Shown here in pieces: positions 1 to 6,751 of a stretch of DNA of 19,775 nt (position 1 is its first letter; each line of letters starts with the position of its first letter). A program made the translations under genes and the position numbers. The notes under the pieces are model-generated. The model made no database searches and was not told the origin of the DNA. It saw only the letters and a program-made list of their open reading frames with translations. Source of the stretch: Lamprobacter sp964516305 (GTDB lineage Bacteria > Pseudomonadota > Gammaproteobacteria > Chromatiales > Chromatiaceae); assembly GCA_964516305.1 (NCBI GenBank), contig CAZEZH010000055.1:1-19775 (forward strand), written 5' to 3'.

Positions 1-230
1 TTCAGCTCGTAGATTTGCCCGTCCTTTGCCGGGTAATCCAGGGTCACGCTCTGCGCCTTGATGGTGATGCCGCGCTCGCGCTCGAGATCCATCGAATCGA
101 GCACCTGGTTGCTCATCTCGCGGTTGGTCAGGCTGCCGCAGTGCTGGATAAAGCGATCGGCAATGGTCGACTTGCCATGGTCGATGTGGGCGATGATCGA
201 GAAGTTGCGAATATGACTGAGATCGGCCAT
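1..230 (-). CDS. lepA: Elongation factor 4 (LepA), 5' part only
   Basis: This is the N-terminal 76 residues of the ribosome-associated translational GTPase EF4/LepA; the rest lies beyond the left edge. The protein starts MADLSHIRNFSIIAHIDHGK, and the P-loop AHIDHGKST (about residues 14-22) is the G1 motif of this family. The switch I/G2 region follows as RERGITIKAQ, also typical of LepA. The ATG at 228-230 is the usual start for the family. LepA binds the ribosome in a GTP-dependent way and is membrane-associated in part of the population. It lies 79 bases downstream of mucD on the same strand, matching the mucD-lepA order of Pseudomonas, so it may be read from the same transcript. No clear Shine-Dalgarno sequence is visible in front of it. 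Identification is secure; only the truncation by the window limits the description. Confidence 0.96.
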   Translation of the reverse strand, partial: MADLSHIRNFSIIAHIDHGKSTIADRFIQHCGSLTNREMSNQVLDSMDLERERGITIKAQSVTLDYPAKDGQIYEL

Positions 231-309
231 CAGCGGGCGAAATCCTTGAGGTTGTGCGAGCGAGAAATCGCTATACGGTGAGAAAGAAGGGCAACGGATA
301 GCGGGTCAT

Positions 310-1788
310 TTACTCCGGCGGCAGCCGCAGCGCGTAGAACATACGCCCATCGCCTCGCTGCACCAAAATCGCGACCGACTCACCAGCCGGAGCCGCCTCC
401 AACAACCGTTCGAAATGCGTCAGGTCCTGGACCTCATCGCTGCTGAAGCTGAGGATCACATCACCAGCCCGCAGCCCGGCCCGCTCAGCGGGGCCAGTCT
501 CAACGCGGTCGACGAGTACGCCTTGGTGCTCGAGCCCGAGGAGTTCACGTTGATCGTCCGGCACCTCTTGCAGCACCAGCCCCAGGCGGTTCGCGGCCGG
601 CGCCTCCGAGCGGCCGGGCTGGATCAGCGTCGTCTCGTCTTCCGGTAGCTCGGCTAGCGTCACCGCCACCTCACGCCGCTCGCCATCGCGCAGCAGCTCG
701 ACTTGAACCGTGACATCAACCTTGGTCACACCAACCAGCGGCGGCAGGCTGCTTGAGGTTGCAACCTCAATACCGTCAAAGGCCAGGATGATGTCGCCGG
801 CGCGCAGCCCCGCCTTTTCCGCCGGACTGTTCGGCAGCACCTGCGAGACCAGAGCACCCACCGGATGTGGCAGGCCGAATGGCTCGGCCAGATCACGGGT
901 GACATCTTGAATCAGGACCCCGAGCCAGCCCCGGCTCACCCGGCCTTTCTCCTTGAGCTGCTCGACGACATCGATGGCGACATCGATCGGGATCGCGAAC
1001 GACAGCCCCATGAATCCGCCAGTTCGGCTGTAGATCTGGGAGTTTACGCCAACCACACGCCCCTCGAGGTTGAACAGCGGGCCTCCCGAGTTGCCGGGGT
1101 TGATCGCCACATCGGTCTGGATAAACGGGACATAGTTTTCCGACGGCAACGAGCGCCCCTTAGCACTGATGATTCCGGCGGTCGCCGAGTGCTCAAAGCC
1201 AAATGGCGAGCCAATCGCGAGCACCCATTCGCCGACCTCGACGGTCTCAGAAAGCCCGAGTTCCACCGCCGGCAGATCGGTCGCATCAATCTTCAGCAGC
1301 GCGATGTCGCTGCGCTCGTCAGCGCCAATCGCCTCAGCCACGAACTCACGGCGGTCGCTCATGCGCACGATGATCTCATCGGCGGCCTCGACCACATGGG
1401 CGTTGGTCAGGATGTAGCCGTCTGGGCTGAGGATAAAGCCAGAGCCCAGCGATCGCCCCTGATCGCCGTCCTCCGGCAAGGGCCCCTCCTCACCGAAGAA
1501 GCGGCGAAAGAAGTCATAGAGAGGGCTATCCTCCGGCAGCCCCTCCTCCGGTTCGAACTCCTGTGGTCCTAACGCATAACCCTGCTTGCTACTGATATTG
1601 ACCACCGAGGGACCATAGCGCTTGACCAGCGGAATGAAGCTCGGAAGCGCCGACACCGTCTTAGAGGGACCCGACGCTACCGCCGTAGTCTGCATCGACC
1701 CATCATCGGCAATGCTAGACGCGGACCAGCTGATGCCGAACAAGGCAGCCGAGGCGAAAACGAACAAGAAGGGAAACCGATTACACAT
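310..1788 (-). CDS. mucD: Periplasmic serine protease DegP/MucD (HtrA family)
   Basis: A 492-residue HtrA-type protease/chaperone for misfolded envelope proteins. The frame is open further upstream (to 1875), but the ATG at 1786-1788 is preferred. It begins a clear signal peptide (MCNRFPFLFVFASAALFGIS, cleavage plausible after about Ala27) and has AGGA five bases upstream; the upstream extension shows no family resemblance. The catalytic triad reads His131 (TNAHVV), Asp161 (RSDIALL) and Ser234 (GNSGGPL). Two PDZ domains follow, recognisable by GWLGVLIQDV...AGLRAGDIILAFDG and LGLVLQEV...AGLRAGDVILSF. Length fits DegP/MucD (about 475). It is the last gene of the rpoE-rse block; a 169-base gap separates it from rseC, so it could also have its own promoter, but none is convincing. 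In Pseudomonas MucD limits sigma-E (AlgU) activity by clearing misfolded proteins. DegP, DegQ and MucD are not separable by motif; the name rests on gene order. Confidence 0.94.
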   Translation of the reverse strand: MCNRFPFLFVFASAALFGISWSASSIADDGSMQTTAVASGPSKTVSALPSFIPLVKRYGPSVVNISSKQGYALGPQEFEPEEGLPEDSPLYDFFRRFFGEEGPLPEDGDQGRSLGSGFILSPDGYILTNAHVVEAADEIIVRMSDRREFVAEAIGADERSDIALLKIDATDLPAVELGLSETVEVGEWVLAIGSPFGFEHSATAGIISAKGRSLPSENYVPFIQTDVAINPGNSGGPLFNLEGRVVGVNSQIYSRTGGFMGLSFAIPIDVAIDVVEQLKEKGRVSRGWLGVLIQDVTRDLAEPFGLPHPVGALVSQVLPNSPAEKAGLRAGDIILAFDGIEVATSSSLPPLVGVTKVDVTVQVELLRDGERREVAVTLAELPEDETTLIQPGRSEAPAANRLGLVLQEVPDDQRELLGLEHQGVLVDRVETGPAERAGLRAGDVILSFSSDEVQDLTHFERLLEAAPAGESVAILVQRGDGRMFYALRLPPE

Positions 1789-1957
1789 GGAGGTCCTGAG
1801 AAAGCGGTGACAGACGCACCAGAAACCGGCAGGCGCCGGCGGCGACAGCCGGTAACGATAACAGATGCCGCCCATCGCGACTGCAGTGTAACGCAGGACC
1901 CGTTACCGATCCGACTGACCGAGGTAACCGATCGAACCGGCTGGACAGACGGGGCAA

Positions 1958-2434
1958 TCAGTGCAAGTTGGGGAGCCCGACGGGAAGACTATGGGTCACA
2001 CGGCGCACCAAGACAGCGCGCCAGCGCGGATCAGCTGCCAGCCGGCGACTATAGAGGCGCGTCACAAGCAGACCGGCCGCAAACCCGAGGGCACCGGTCA
2101 GCAGCGGCAAGCTCTGGCCTGTAGCACCATCGACCAACAGGAGGTCACCAGTAATCGCCCCCGCCAAGAGGCCAACTAGCGGGACCATGTAGGCTGCCAG
2201 CGCGGCCTTCAGCAGGGCCCCCTCGGGGATACCCACCACCACCTCATCACCCGGACGGACGCTCAACTTGTCGACGAGGAGCAGGCGCTGCGGTCGCCGA
2301 CCGAGCACCCGATCCAGCAGCGATACCCCGCAGCCAGAGCGCGCGCTGCACGCACCACAGGTGGAGCGGCGGACGATCTCAACCTCCGCGATGCCCGCCT
2401 CGCTGGAGATTACAATAGCCTGTTCTTCAATCAT
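1958..2434 (-). CDS. rseC: RseC/MucC family inner-membrane regulator
   Basis: A 158-residue protein of the SoxR-reducing/RseC family (Pfam RseC_MucC). The N-terminal domain carries the family cysteine cluster CGACSARSGCG (Cys26, Cys29, Cys35). A small basic region follows, then two predicted membrane helices at about residues 73-98 and 108-127, and a basic C-terminal tail. The start ATG overlaps the rseB stop codon as ATGA (2431-2434), so translation is probably coupled. In E. coli RseC modestly affects sigma-E and takes part in the Rsx/RseC system that re-reduces SoxR; the cysteines are thought to be redox-active or cofactor-related. Whether it does either here cannot be read from sequence. 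Length and topology agree with family members. Its place between rseB and mucD matches mucC of Pseudomonas. Confidence 0.93.
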   Translation of the reverse strand: MIEEQAIVISSEAGIAEVEIVRRSTCGACSARSGCGVSLLDRVLGRRPQRLLLVDKLSVRPGDEVVVGIPEGALLKAALAAYMVPLVGLLAGAITGDLLLVDGATGQSLPLLTGALGFAAGLLVTRLYSRRLAADPRWRAVLVRRVTHSLPVGLPNLH

Positions 2435-3432
2435 GGCTGAATCTTAACGGCAGTAGCAATGGCTTGCACCGTCTGCAGCGGCGCCTCTCCAACAGCCGTG
2501 ATCTGATGCCCGCCCAAGGAGCGACCAGCGGCACTCACCGCACCAACACGTTTGTGACCGGTCAAACCCTGTCCTTGATCCGGCTCGATGTATACGGACA
2601 CCGCCGACAAGCCATCGCTGACCATGAACCAGCGACGCGTCGCATCGGCGTCAGCCGCGGATGGATCGCTGGCAACCACTCGGTATCCAGCGGGCAGCGC
2701 AGAAAATCGCCAAGGGCTCGAATCGATCGCCCTTAGCGCCGGCGATGCCGCAGAAGGGTTCGCGGGAGGTACAGCGGCAACCGTCGCCTCATCTGGCGCG
2801 CGCTCAAGGAACTCGATATCGGTGAACATCACCTGCTCGATCGGCGTCGCCGAACTATCCATCAGGTCGGTCTTCAGCGGCAGTCCGGTTTCCTCATCGA
2901 CGAAGAACCGATAGCCGTAGCGCAGATCATCCCGCGGAATGATGCCAACGACCAGGGTATCACGACCGGCAACCCGGGATCGGCCAAGCCCGTGGACCAG
3001 GTAGTGCGGCTGTAATCGCTCGGCATCGAGTGTTCCGGCATGTAGCGTACTGGCACTGCCGCCGTGGCGCGGCATCGAGATCGCGCGTGCGTCCGGTAAG
3101 ACACAGGTGACACTCTGATGACTACGCGCAACGGCGCGAACCGGTCCGCTGAGCGCCAATAGGCTCTCGTAGGCCTGACCGCCATCGATCCGGTGCGCGA
3201 TCCGAAGCGTCGAGAGTTCATGTCCACTCAAGTAGACCAATGTGCCCTCATACTCCAGTTCGGAGAGGGCCCTGGACATCTGGCTGAGCAGGTCGATTGG
3301 AGACTGCTCGGCATCGCCCGCCGCAGCGACCGACAGCAGCAACAGGCCCAGCAGTAGACCACCGCCGCTCGCCGCGACCACAGTCACCCGCACGAACGAC
3401 GACCTGTGAGAAAGGGTTTCAACGAAGACCAC
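2431..3432 (-). CDS. rseB: Sigma-E regulatory protein RseB/MucB
   Basis: A 333-residue periplasmic sensor that binds the periplasmic part of RseA and shields it from proteolysis until lipid or envelope-stress signals release it. The N-terminus has a long hydrophobic signal segment (about residues 15-38, ending SVAAAGDA). A MucB/RseB N-terminal domain follows (SPIDLLSQMSRALSELEYEG...FFVDEETGLPLKTDL, about 44-210), then a Pro/Ala-rich linker and the smaller C-terminal domain (SSPWRFSALPAGYRVV...). The start is uncertain. The GTG at 3430-3432 lies inside the end of rseA (14-base overlap) and lacks a good ribosome-binding site. A GTG 13 codons later (3391-3393), with ACAGG upstream, would still leave the full signal peptide. 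The end overlaps rseC by four bases. Family assignment rests on domain pattern and gene order and is secure. Confidence 0.93.
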   Translation of the reverse strand: MVFVETLSHRSSFVRVTVVAASGGGLLLGLLLLSVAAAGDAEQSPIDLLSQMSRALSELEYEGTLVYLSGHELSTLRIAHRIDGGQAYESLLALSGPVRAVARSHQSVTCVLPDARAISMPRHGGSASTLHAGTLDAERLQPHYLVHGLGRSRVAGRDTLVVGIIPRDDLRYGYRFFVDEETGLPLKTDLMDSSATPIEQVMFTDIEFLERAPDEATVAAVPPANPSAASPALRAIDSSPWRFSALPAGYRVVASDPSAADADATRRWFMVSDGLSAVSVYIEPDQGQGLTGHKRVGAVSAAGRSLGGHQITAVGEAPLQTVQAIATAVKIQP

Positions 3433-4009
3433 TGGGACCCACCACAGCAGCGTAAGGAATGAAGCCAGTCAGCCCGGAAGCCGAGGTGCGCTCGCGATGA
3501 TCGATCAACAGCGTATCGAGCGCGGTCGAGCCTGCTGGTTCATCCATCGCCCAGCGTTCAACCGCAGGCTGAGCAGGTCCGGCGCTGATCCCGAGTTCGG
3601 ACGCTTCGGGCTGCGCCAACCGCGGTACCTCAGGACTCGGCCCGAGGCCGCCCCCCGTCATCAGCCCTGGCCCGACTAGGACAGCAACGGCGACAAGACT
3701 GGCGGCGATGGCAAGCCCAGCGGCCGAGCGGTTGATTGGCGCCGCTGATCGTCCTGTCCGCCGCTTCGACGACCGCATTGCCACTGGCTCCGTCGCCAAC
3801 GCAGCCGTGACCCGAGCGTTGAGGGCGCGCGCCGAGGGCAGCGACGGCTCTCCGCGCATCACCTGGCCGATCAGCAACCCGCGCTCGAAGCGAGCGCGAA
3901 GCGCGGCATCGCGTTCAACAGCATCGATCGCAACAGCGAATCCCCCAGGACCGGGCTCTCCGTCAATCAATGCTGCCAGGTGCCGTTGGTCCGGTGTAGG
4001 TGTGGTCAT
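3419..4009 (-). CDS. rseA: Anti-sigma-E factor RseA/MucA
   Basis: A 196-residue single-pass membrane anti-sigma factor that holds RpoE at the inner membrane until regulated proteolysis frees it. The cytoplasmic N-terminal domain (HLAALIDGEP...LRARFERGLLIGQVMRGE, about residues 10-54) is the RseA_N fold that clamps the sigma factor. A membrane helix lies at about 96-117 (AAGLAIAASLVAVAVLVGPG), followed by a periplasmic tail ending GFIPYAAVVGPSGLR. An in-frame GTG seven codons upstream (4030) is possible. The ATG at 4007-4009 is better because GAAGG stands seven bases before it, and that sequence would fall inside the coding region if the GTG were used. It lies 65 bases downstream of rpoE and overlaps the start of rseB. 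The C-terminal half is poorly conserved, as is normal for MucA-type proteins. Confidence 0.92.
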   Translation of the reverse strand: MTTPTPDQRHLAALIDGEPGPGGFAVAIDAVERDAALRARFERGLLIGQVMRGEPSLPSARALNARVTAALATEPVAMRSSKRRTGRSAAPINRSAAGLAIAASLVAVAVLVGPGLMTGGGLGPSPEVPRLAQPEASELGISAGPAQPAVERWAMDEPAGSTALDTLLIDHRERTSASGLTGFIPYAAVVGPSGLR

Positions 4010-4074
4010 GCTGTCGCCTTCGCTCGTCACTCGTTCATGATACGGATTCGGCCCGCGGGCAGATACTTCTCAGA

Positions 4075-4653
4075 TCAACCCTCGAGCAGCGGCCGGAGCC
4101 GTTTGTCAATCGCTTCACGGGCGCGGAAGATCCGTGAGCGTACGGTTCCGATGGGACATTCCATCGCGGTCGCAATCTCCTCGTAGCTCATGCCGTCGAT
4201 CTCGCGAAACATGATTGCCGCTCGCAGATCATCCGGCAGCGCGTTTAAGGCATCCTGCACCGTGTGGGCGATCTCGTCGCTGAGTGCCTCGCGCTCCGGC
4301 GTGGCGCTGTCGCGCAGCGCCGCACCCATGTCCATCTGCTCGGCAAGCTCCGCGTCGACATCATCGCCCGGTGGACGTCGACTTTGCGCGACCATGTGAT
4401 TCTTCACCGTATTGATCGCGATTCGATAGATCCAGGTGTAAAACGCCGACTCGCCACGAAAGCCGGGTAGCGCCCGATACGCCTTCAAAAACGCATCTTG
4501 CGTCACATCCAAGACCTCGGCGCTATCGCGCAGATAGCGACCGATGAGTGCCGCAATCCGTTGCTGGTACTTCAGCACCAGCAGATCAAACGCGCGCCGG
4601 TCGCCGGCCTGGGCACGCTCGACGAGCGCTTGATCGACCTCGCGCTCAGACAC
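4075..4653 (-). CDS. rpoE: RNA polymerase sigma factor RpoE (AlgU-type ECF)
   Basis: A 192-residue group 4 (ECF) sigma factor, the normal length for RpoE/AlgU. Region 2 spans about residues 8-90 with the typical DLLVLKYQQRI, DVTQDAFLKAYRALPGFRG and FYTWIYRIAINTVKNHMV blocks. Region 4 has its helix-turn-helix at about 156-182 (SYEEIATAMECPIGTVRSRI). The start is GTG (4651-4653) with AAGGG seven bases upstream. It directs RNA polymerase to envelope-stress promoters (AACTT-type -35). It heads the rpoE-rseA-rseB-rseC-mucD cluster, the standard arrangement in which the sigma factor and its inhibitors are co-expressed. A matching promoter lies about 40 bases upstream, indicating autoregulation. Identity is clear; algU and rpoE are two names for the same orthologue. 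Confidence 0.97.
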   Translation of the reverse strand: MSEREVDQALVERAQAGDRRAFDLLVLKYQQRIAALIGRYLRDSAEVLDVTQDAFLKAYRALPGFRGESAFYTWIYRIAINTVKNHMVAQSRRPPGDDVDAELAEQMDMGAALRDSATPEREALSDEIAHTVQDALNALPDDLRAAIMFREIDGMSYEEIATAMECPIGTVRSRIFRAREAIDKRLRPLLEG

Positions 4654-4973
4654 GCGGTTGCCCTTGCGCCCATCCGTTTCTGCTCACCTGCCGCATTGAC
4701 ACCACCCCTCCGATGAAAGTTCTCTGTCGAGCCGTTCGCGGGTTGATATACCGCAACGCAATGGTTGAGTTGACTAGCTGCCGACCAATCTGCTGTCTCA
4801 TTTCGTTTGCGACTAATCTTTGTCCATGCTCAGTCATAGACAAGGCTTTGTTTTCAGCAACACGCATCTTCCGCGGGCGACTCAACCACGGGCCTGCGGC
4901 ATACTTGTTTCCAGCCCCATATGCAACAAAAGCGTCATGATCCGAATCCGCTCGCGCGAGGAAGCCCGATACC
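4654..4973. other. Divergent nadB / rpoE intergenic region
   Basis: These 320 bases separate two divergent genes and contain no credible reading frame. The left part carries the sigma-E-type promoter of rpoE (4695-4722). The middle is more AT-rich than its surroundings, as expected for promoter sequence. I could not find a convincing pair of -35 and -10 boxes for nadB: a TTGACT occurs near 4768, but without a good -10 at the right distance. Confidence 0.6.
4695..4722 (-). promoter_or_regulatory. Probable sigma-E autoregulatory promoter of rpoE
   Basis: Read on the minus strand, GAACTT (plus 4717-4722) is followed after exactly 17 bases by TCAAT (plus 4695-4699). This agrees with the AlgU/RpoE promoter pattern GAACTT-N16/17-TCnnA. 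Transcription would start near 4688, giving a leader of about 35 bases before the GTG start of rpoE, including its Shine-Dalgarno sequence. Autoregulation of rpoE is established in E. coli and Pseudomonas; its use here is inferred from sequence and position only. Confidence 0.7.
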
Positions 4974-6602
4974 ATGCCTAAGCCCTACCGCCCTGACGTC
5001 CTCATTATCGGCAGCGGTGCCGCGGGCCTCAGTCTCGCGCTGCGCCTGCCCGAACAGCTCTCGGTTGCCGTCGTCTCGAAACGCGAGCTTCAAGAAGGCA
5101 ACACCCTCTATGCTCAGGGCGGCATCTCGGCGGTGCTCAATGCCACTGACACCATCGACGCGCATGTCAAGGATACCCTGAAGGCCGGCGATGGGCTCTG
5201 TGATGAGTCGATTGTGCGCCTCGTTGTTGAGGGCGGTCCTGGCAACATCCATTGGCTGCTCGACGCTGGTGTTCAATTCACCCGCGACGACAGCGCCACC
5301 GGCTCTAGCGGCTACCATCTCACGCGCGAGGGCGGGCACACGCATCGGCGCGTCATCCATGCCGCCGATGCTACCGGCCGCGCGGTCGAGACCACCCTAA
5401 CGGACATGGTGCGCCAGCGCAGCAACGTTGAGCTGTTCGAGCATCACGCCGCCATCGATCTCATCACGAGTCGCAAAATCGGCGGCACCGACAACCGCTG
5501 CCTCGGCGCCTATCTGCTCGATAGCAGAACCAACGAGGTCAACACCTTCCTCGCCCGATTCGTCGTCATCGCCAGCGGTGGCGCCAGCAAGGTCTACCTC
5601 TACACCAGCAACCCCGATGTTGCCACCGGCGACGGCATCGCGATGGGCTGGCGCGCCGGCTGCCGGGTCGCGAACATGGAGTTCATGCAGTTTCACCCAA
5701 CCTGCCTCTATCATTCCAAGGCCAAGTCATTCCTGATCAGCGAGGCACTGCGCGGCGAAGGCGCTAAGCTGAAACTGCTCAACGGCGACCGCTTCATGCC
5801 GCGCTTCGATGACCGCGCCGAGCTGGCGCCGCGCGACGTGGTCGCGCGCGCCATCGACCACGAGATCAAACGCACCGGCAGCAAGTTCATCCATCTCGAT
5901 ATCTCGCACCGCCCGGCCGAGTTCATCACCGAGCACTTCCCGACCATCTATGCGCGCTGCCTCGAGCTTGGTATCGACATCACCCACGAGCCGATCCCGG
6001 TGGTCCCAGCCGCCCACTATACCTGCGGCGGGCTGATGGTCGATGCCCGCGCCCGCACCGACCTGCCGGGCCTTTATGCAATCGGCGAGACTGCCTATAC
6101 CGGGCTGCACGGCGCCAATCGGATGGCCAGCAACTCCTTGCTCGAATGCCTGGTCTTCGCTGAGCTTGCCGCCAAGGACATCGCTGAACTCGCGAGCAAC
6201 TGGACGATGCCCCCCGAGGTACCGGCCTGGGATGCGAGCCGCGTCACCGAGCCAGACGAAGAGGTCGTCATCTCGCACAACTGGGAGGAATTACGCCGCT
6301 TCATGTGGGATTATGTCGGCATCGTGCGTACTAACAAGCGCCTACAGCGGGCCAAGCGGCGGGTCGATCTGTTGCGCCAGGAGATTATCGAGCATTACAG
6401 CCATTTCCGCGTCGAGACCGGCCTGCTCGAATTGCGCAATCTGGTCGACGTCGCCGACCTCATCATCCAATCGGCACAACGCCGACGCGAGAGCCGAGGG
6501 TTGCATTACACGCTCGACTTCCCGCAACAAGACCCCAGCCAGCTGCGCCCGACGGTGCTGATCCCGAACCGCTATCGACCCCGCAGCGGAGACTGGGGCT
6601 AG
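4974..6602 (+). CDS. nadB: L-aspartate oxidase NadB
   Basis: A 542-residue flavoprotein that oxidises L-aspartate to iminoaspartate, the first step of de novo NAD synthesis, which NadA then uses. The FAD dinucleotide-binding motif VLIIGSGAAGLS is at residues 9-20. The signature block LTREGGHTHRRVIHAADATG is at 116-135. By alignment of motifs with E. coli NadB, the active-site residues His241 (QFHPT), Glu257 (SEALRGEG), Arg287 (APRDVV) and His348 (AHYTCGG) are all present, as is GLHGANRMASNSLLE. The C-terminal helical domain is complete. Length equals the family norm. The ATG has GAGGAAG nine bases upstream. It is transcribed divergently from rpoE, the same arrangement as in Pseudomonas; there is no functional link to the stress genes beyond conserved order. 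Confidence 0.97.
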   Translation: MPKPYRPDVLIIGSGAAGLSLALRLPEQLSVAVVSKRELQEGNTLYAQGGISAVLNATDTIDAHVKDTLKAGDGLCDESIVRLVVEGGPGNIHWLLDAGVQFTRDDSATGSSGYHLTREGGHTHRRVIHAADATGRAVETTLTDMVRQRSNVELFEHHAAIDLITSRKIGGTDNRCLGAYLLDSRTNEVNTFLARFVVIASGGASKVYLYTSNPDVATGDGIAMGWRAGCRVANMEFMQFHPTCLYHSKAKSFLISEALRGEGAKLKLLNGDRFMPRFDDRAELAPRDVVARAIDHEIKRTGSKFIHLDISHRPAEFITEHFPTIYARCLELGIDITHEPIPVVPAAHYTCGGLMVDARARTDLPGLYAIGETAYTGLHGANRMASNSLLECLVFAELAAKDIAELASNWTMPPEVPAWDASRVTEPDEEVVISHNWEELRRFMWDYVGIVRTNKRLQRAKRRVDLLRQEIIEHYSHFRVETGLLELRNLVDVADLIIQSAQRRRESRGLHYTLDFPQQDPSQLRPTVLIPNRYRPRSGDWG

Positions 6603-6751
6603 AACAGCGGTCCACGCGATCGCGTTTCCTCATTCTTCGAGCCTAAAAACCGCAGATGACCCAGATGCACGCAGATTAAATCCATCCCAACCAAGGCACT
6701 CGATAAGGATATCGAGGTCAGCCTCCGCGTGAGGCCGGGTGGGGGGTAGGC
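6603..6751. repeat. nadB-hypF convergent spacer with CAGAT-type repeat and hairpin
   Basis: The spacer between the convergent genes holds three near-periodic copies of a CAGAT core (6653-6657, 6662-6666, 6672-6676; spacing nine and ten bases, in the form CGCAGATGAC, CCAGATGCAC, GCAGATTAAA). It also holds a perfect 7-base inverted repeat, CTCGATA-agga-TATCGAG (6699-6716). The hairpin could help end transcription of one or both genes, but no T-run follows on either strand, so it is not called a terminator. Repeats of the CGCAGATGAAC type occur between genes in many bacteria; this may be a degraded copy. Confidence 0.45.

Noticed and set aside
865..1572. 235-codon plus-strand frame inside mucD
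   Set aside because: It is antisense to a gene with full catalytic triad and PDZ motifs; long antisense frames are expected in GC-rich coding DNA.
4010..4030. GTG start for rseA seven codons upstream
   Set aside because: It would place the GAAGG ribosome-binding site inside the coding sequence; the ATG at 4007-4009 is better supported.
5727..6278. 183-codon minus-strand frame inside nadB
   Set aside because: Shadow of nadB, which carries all active-site residues on the other strand.
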